This document shows, in pieces, positions 39,533 through 40,531 of a DNA stretch of 40,531 bases (position 1 is its first letter; each line of letters opens with the position of its first letter). Below the pieces are notes generated by a model that searched no databases, was not told the DNA's origin, and worked only from the letters and a program-made list of their open reading frames with translations. The position numbers and the translations under genes are program-made. Origin of the DNA: an uncultured bacterium (GTDB lineage: Bacteria > Bacillota > Clostridia > Lachnospirales > Lachnospiraceae); assembly GCA_947073545.1 (NCBI GenBank), contig CAMTMP010000035.1, positions 1-40,531 of the forward strand, read 5' to 3'.

Positions 39533-40528
39533 TCATATTTTCCGAAAAAACTGCTCCAGCTTATCAAACGGGATCGCATCCTTTCCGCCGCCGTCATACA
39601 GATCCGTATGGACTGCATCGGGAATGATCAGCAGTTCCTTATTGTCTGCATAAAGGGTATCCTTCACCATTGCGGCATAAGCATCGCGGCTGAAATAGCA
39701 GGAATGTGCCTTCTCACCATGCATGATAAGGACTGCGCTGCGGATTTCATTGCTGTATTGAAGGATGGGCTGGTTCATAAAGGACATACATCCGATCACA
39801 TTCCAGCCGCCATTGGAATTTAAGGAGCGCTTATGGTAGCCGCGATCCGTTTTATAGTAATCATGATAATCTGCCACGAAGAAAGGCGCATCCTCCGGAA
39901 GCGGATGGACAACCCCGCCGCCCGGCGCATAACTGCCTTTTTTGTAATCAACAAGTCTTTGGGCGTTCATAGCCTCCTTCTTCGCGTACCGTGCATCAGC
40001 AGAATTATCTGCATCAAAATATCCGTTGGCATTGACGCGGGACATATCATACATGGTGGAGGCAGCCGTCGCCTTGATGCGGGTATCCAGTGCCGCCACA
40101 TTTAGGGCCAAGCCTCCCCATCCGCAGATGCCAATAATGCCGATACGCTCAGGGTCAACATTTTCCTGTGCGGAAAGAAAATCAACCGCCGCCTGAAAAT
40201 CCTCCGTGTTGATATCCGGCGAAGCCATGTATCGGGGTGTACCGCCGCTTTCACCAGTGAAGGAAGGGTCAAAGGCAATGGTGAGGAAACCACGCTCCGC
40301 CATCGTCTGTGCATACAGTCCGGATGCCTGCTCCTTTACTGCGCCAAAGGGTCCGCATACCGCAATCGCAGCCAGCTTCCCTTCCGCTCCTTTCGGCTCA
40401 TAAAGATCTGCCGCCAGTGTGATCCCGTAACGGTTAGGGAATGTCACCTTGCGGTGGTTCACCTTTTCACTTTTCGGGAAAGTCTTATCCCATTCCTTTG
40501 TTAATTCCAGTTTTATAGTATTTTCCAT
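39533..40528 (-). CDS. Alpha/beta hydrolase with Cys nucleophile (dienelactone-hydrolase-like)
   Basis: A 331-residue cytoplasmic alpha/beta hydrolase; the ATG lies 3 bp from the window edge, so upstream signals are not visible. Features are YGITLAADLYEPKGAEG, the oxyanion strand AAIAVCGPFGAVKEQ, FDPSFTGESGG, and the nucleophile elbow GICGWGG, in which Cys replaces the usual Ser. The acid and His are likely in VLIMHGEKAHS and PDAVHTDLYDG. Cys nucleophiles occur in dienelactone hydrolases and their YcjY-like relatives. Substrate unknown; it is upstream of the broken alcohol dehydrogenase on the same strand. Confidence 0.82.
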   Translation of the reverse strand: MENTIKLELTKEWDKTFPKSEKVNHRKVTFPNRYGITLAADLYEPKGAEGKLAAIAVCGPFGAVKEQASGLYAQTMAERGFLTIAFDPSFTGESGGTPRYMASPDINTEDFQAAVDFLSAQENVDPERIGIIGICGWGGLALNVAALDTRIKATAASTMYDMSRVNANGYFDADNSADARYAKKEAMNAQRLVDYKKGSYAPGGGVVHPLPEDAPFFVADYHDYYKTDRGYHKRSLNSNGGWNVIGCMSFMNQPILQYSNEIRSAVLIMHGEKAHSCYFSRDAYAAMVKDTLYADNKELLIIPDAVHTDLYDGGGKDAIPFDKLEQFFRKI

Positions 40529-40531
40529 TTT

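Noticed and set aside
1..40531. CRISPR arrays, tRNA and rRNA genes
   Set aside because: No regularly spaced repeats, cloverleaf structures or rRNA-like segments were recognised on either strand.

Overview
The window looks like chromosome from a gut-type Lachnospiraceae (Clostridia, Bacillota) carrying one end of an integrative element. This rests on family recognition by eye: AGGAGG ribosome binding sites, clostridial-style sigma-A promoters, short lipoprotein signal peptides, the DUF3173/tyrosine-integrase pair, and a GuaA variant I associate with this group. No rRNA, tRNA or CRISPR array was seen.

Layout. (1) 0.1-5.6 kb: a minus-strand redox/hydrolase group with three predicted lipoproteins in a row (DUF362 protein, esterase-713-like hydrolase, flavodoxin), an iron-type alcohol dehydrogenase and a LysR regulator. 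(2) 5.6-20.98 kb: the integrase end of an ICE-like element. A plus-strand XRE regulator sits at 6.1 kb. A long minus-strand operon (18.5 to 6.4 kb) encodes a DUF5688 protein, YqaJ exonuclease, DUF4406 protein, RecD2-type helicase, methylase-like protein, single-strand-annealing-type protein, CHC2/Toprim primase and a ParM/ParR segregation pair. The operon begins behind a strong promoter, a leader ORF and an intrinsic terminator that together look like an attenuator. DUF3173 and a tyrosine integrase read rightward and stop 79 bp from the 3' end of guaA, a known ICE target. Relaxase and type IV secretion genes are absent, so the element either continues left of the window or is incomplete. (3) 21-26.3 kb: chromosomal guaA, whose glutaminase half is gutted, a DUF2200 gene, and a pair of genes encoding a solute-binding lipoprotein and a chemoreceptor. 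(4) 26.5-30 kb: an AT-rich restriction-modification island of BcgI-like design (nuclease fused to methylase, plus a specificity subunit). The specificity gene is frameshifted at a run of six T. (5) 30-40.5 kb: a mosaic of working genes and debris. Working genes are MarR, TauE/SafE exporter with its own MarR, four NADPH-FMN-reductase-like flavoproteins, an aldo/keto reductase, an HxlR regulator and an alpha/beta hydrolase with a Cys nucleophile. Debris includes a MATE transporter with an in-frame TGA, a nitroreductase start fused to what looks like a serine-recombinase tail, a truncated lipoprotein aldo/keto reductase, a broken iron alcohol dehydrogenase and several unidentified C-terminal scraps.

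The element operon reads as a self-contained kit for maintaining and repairing its DNA after excision: priming, strand annealing, exonuclease, helicase and actin-like partitioning. Regions 1 and 5 share the same families (flavodoxin/FMN protein, iron alcohol dehydrogenase, alpha/beta hydrolase, aldo/keto reductase) and look like related redox neighbourhoods in different states of decay. All functional names are from motifs seen by eye; no database search was possible.
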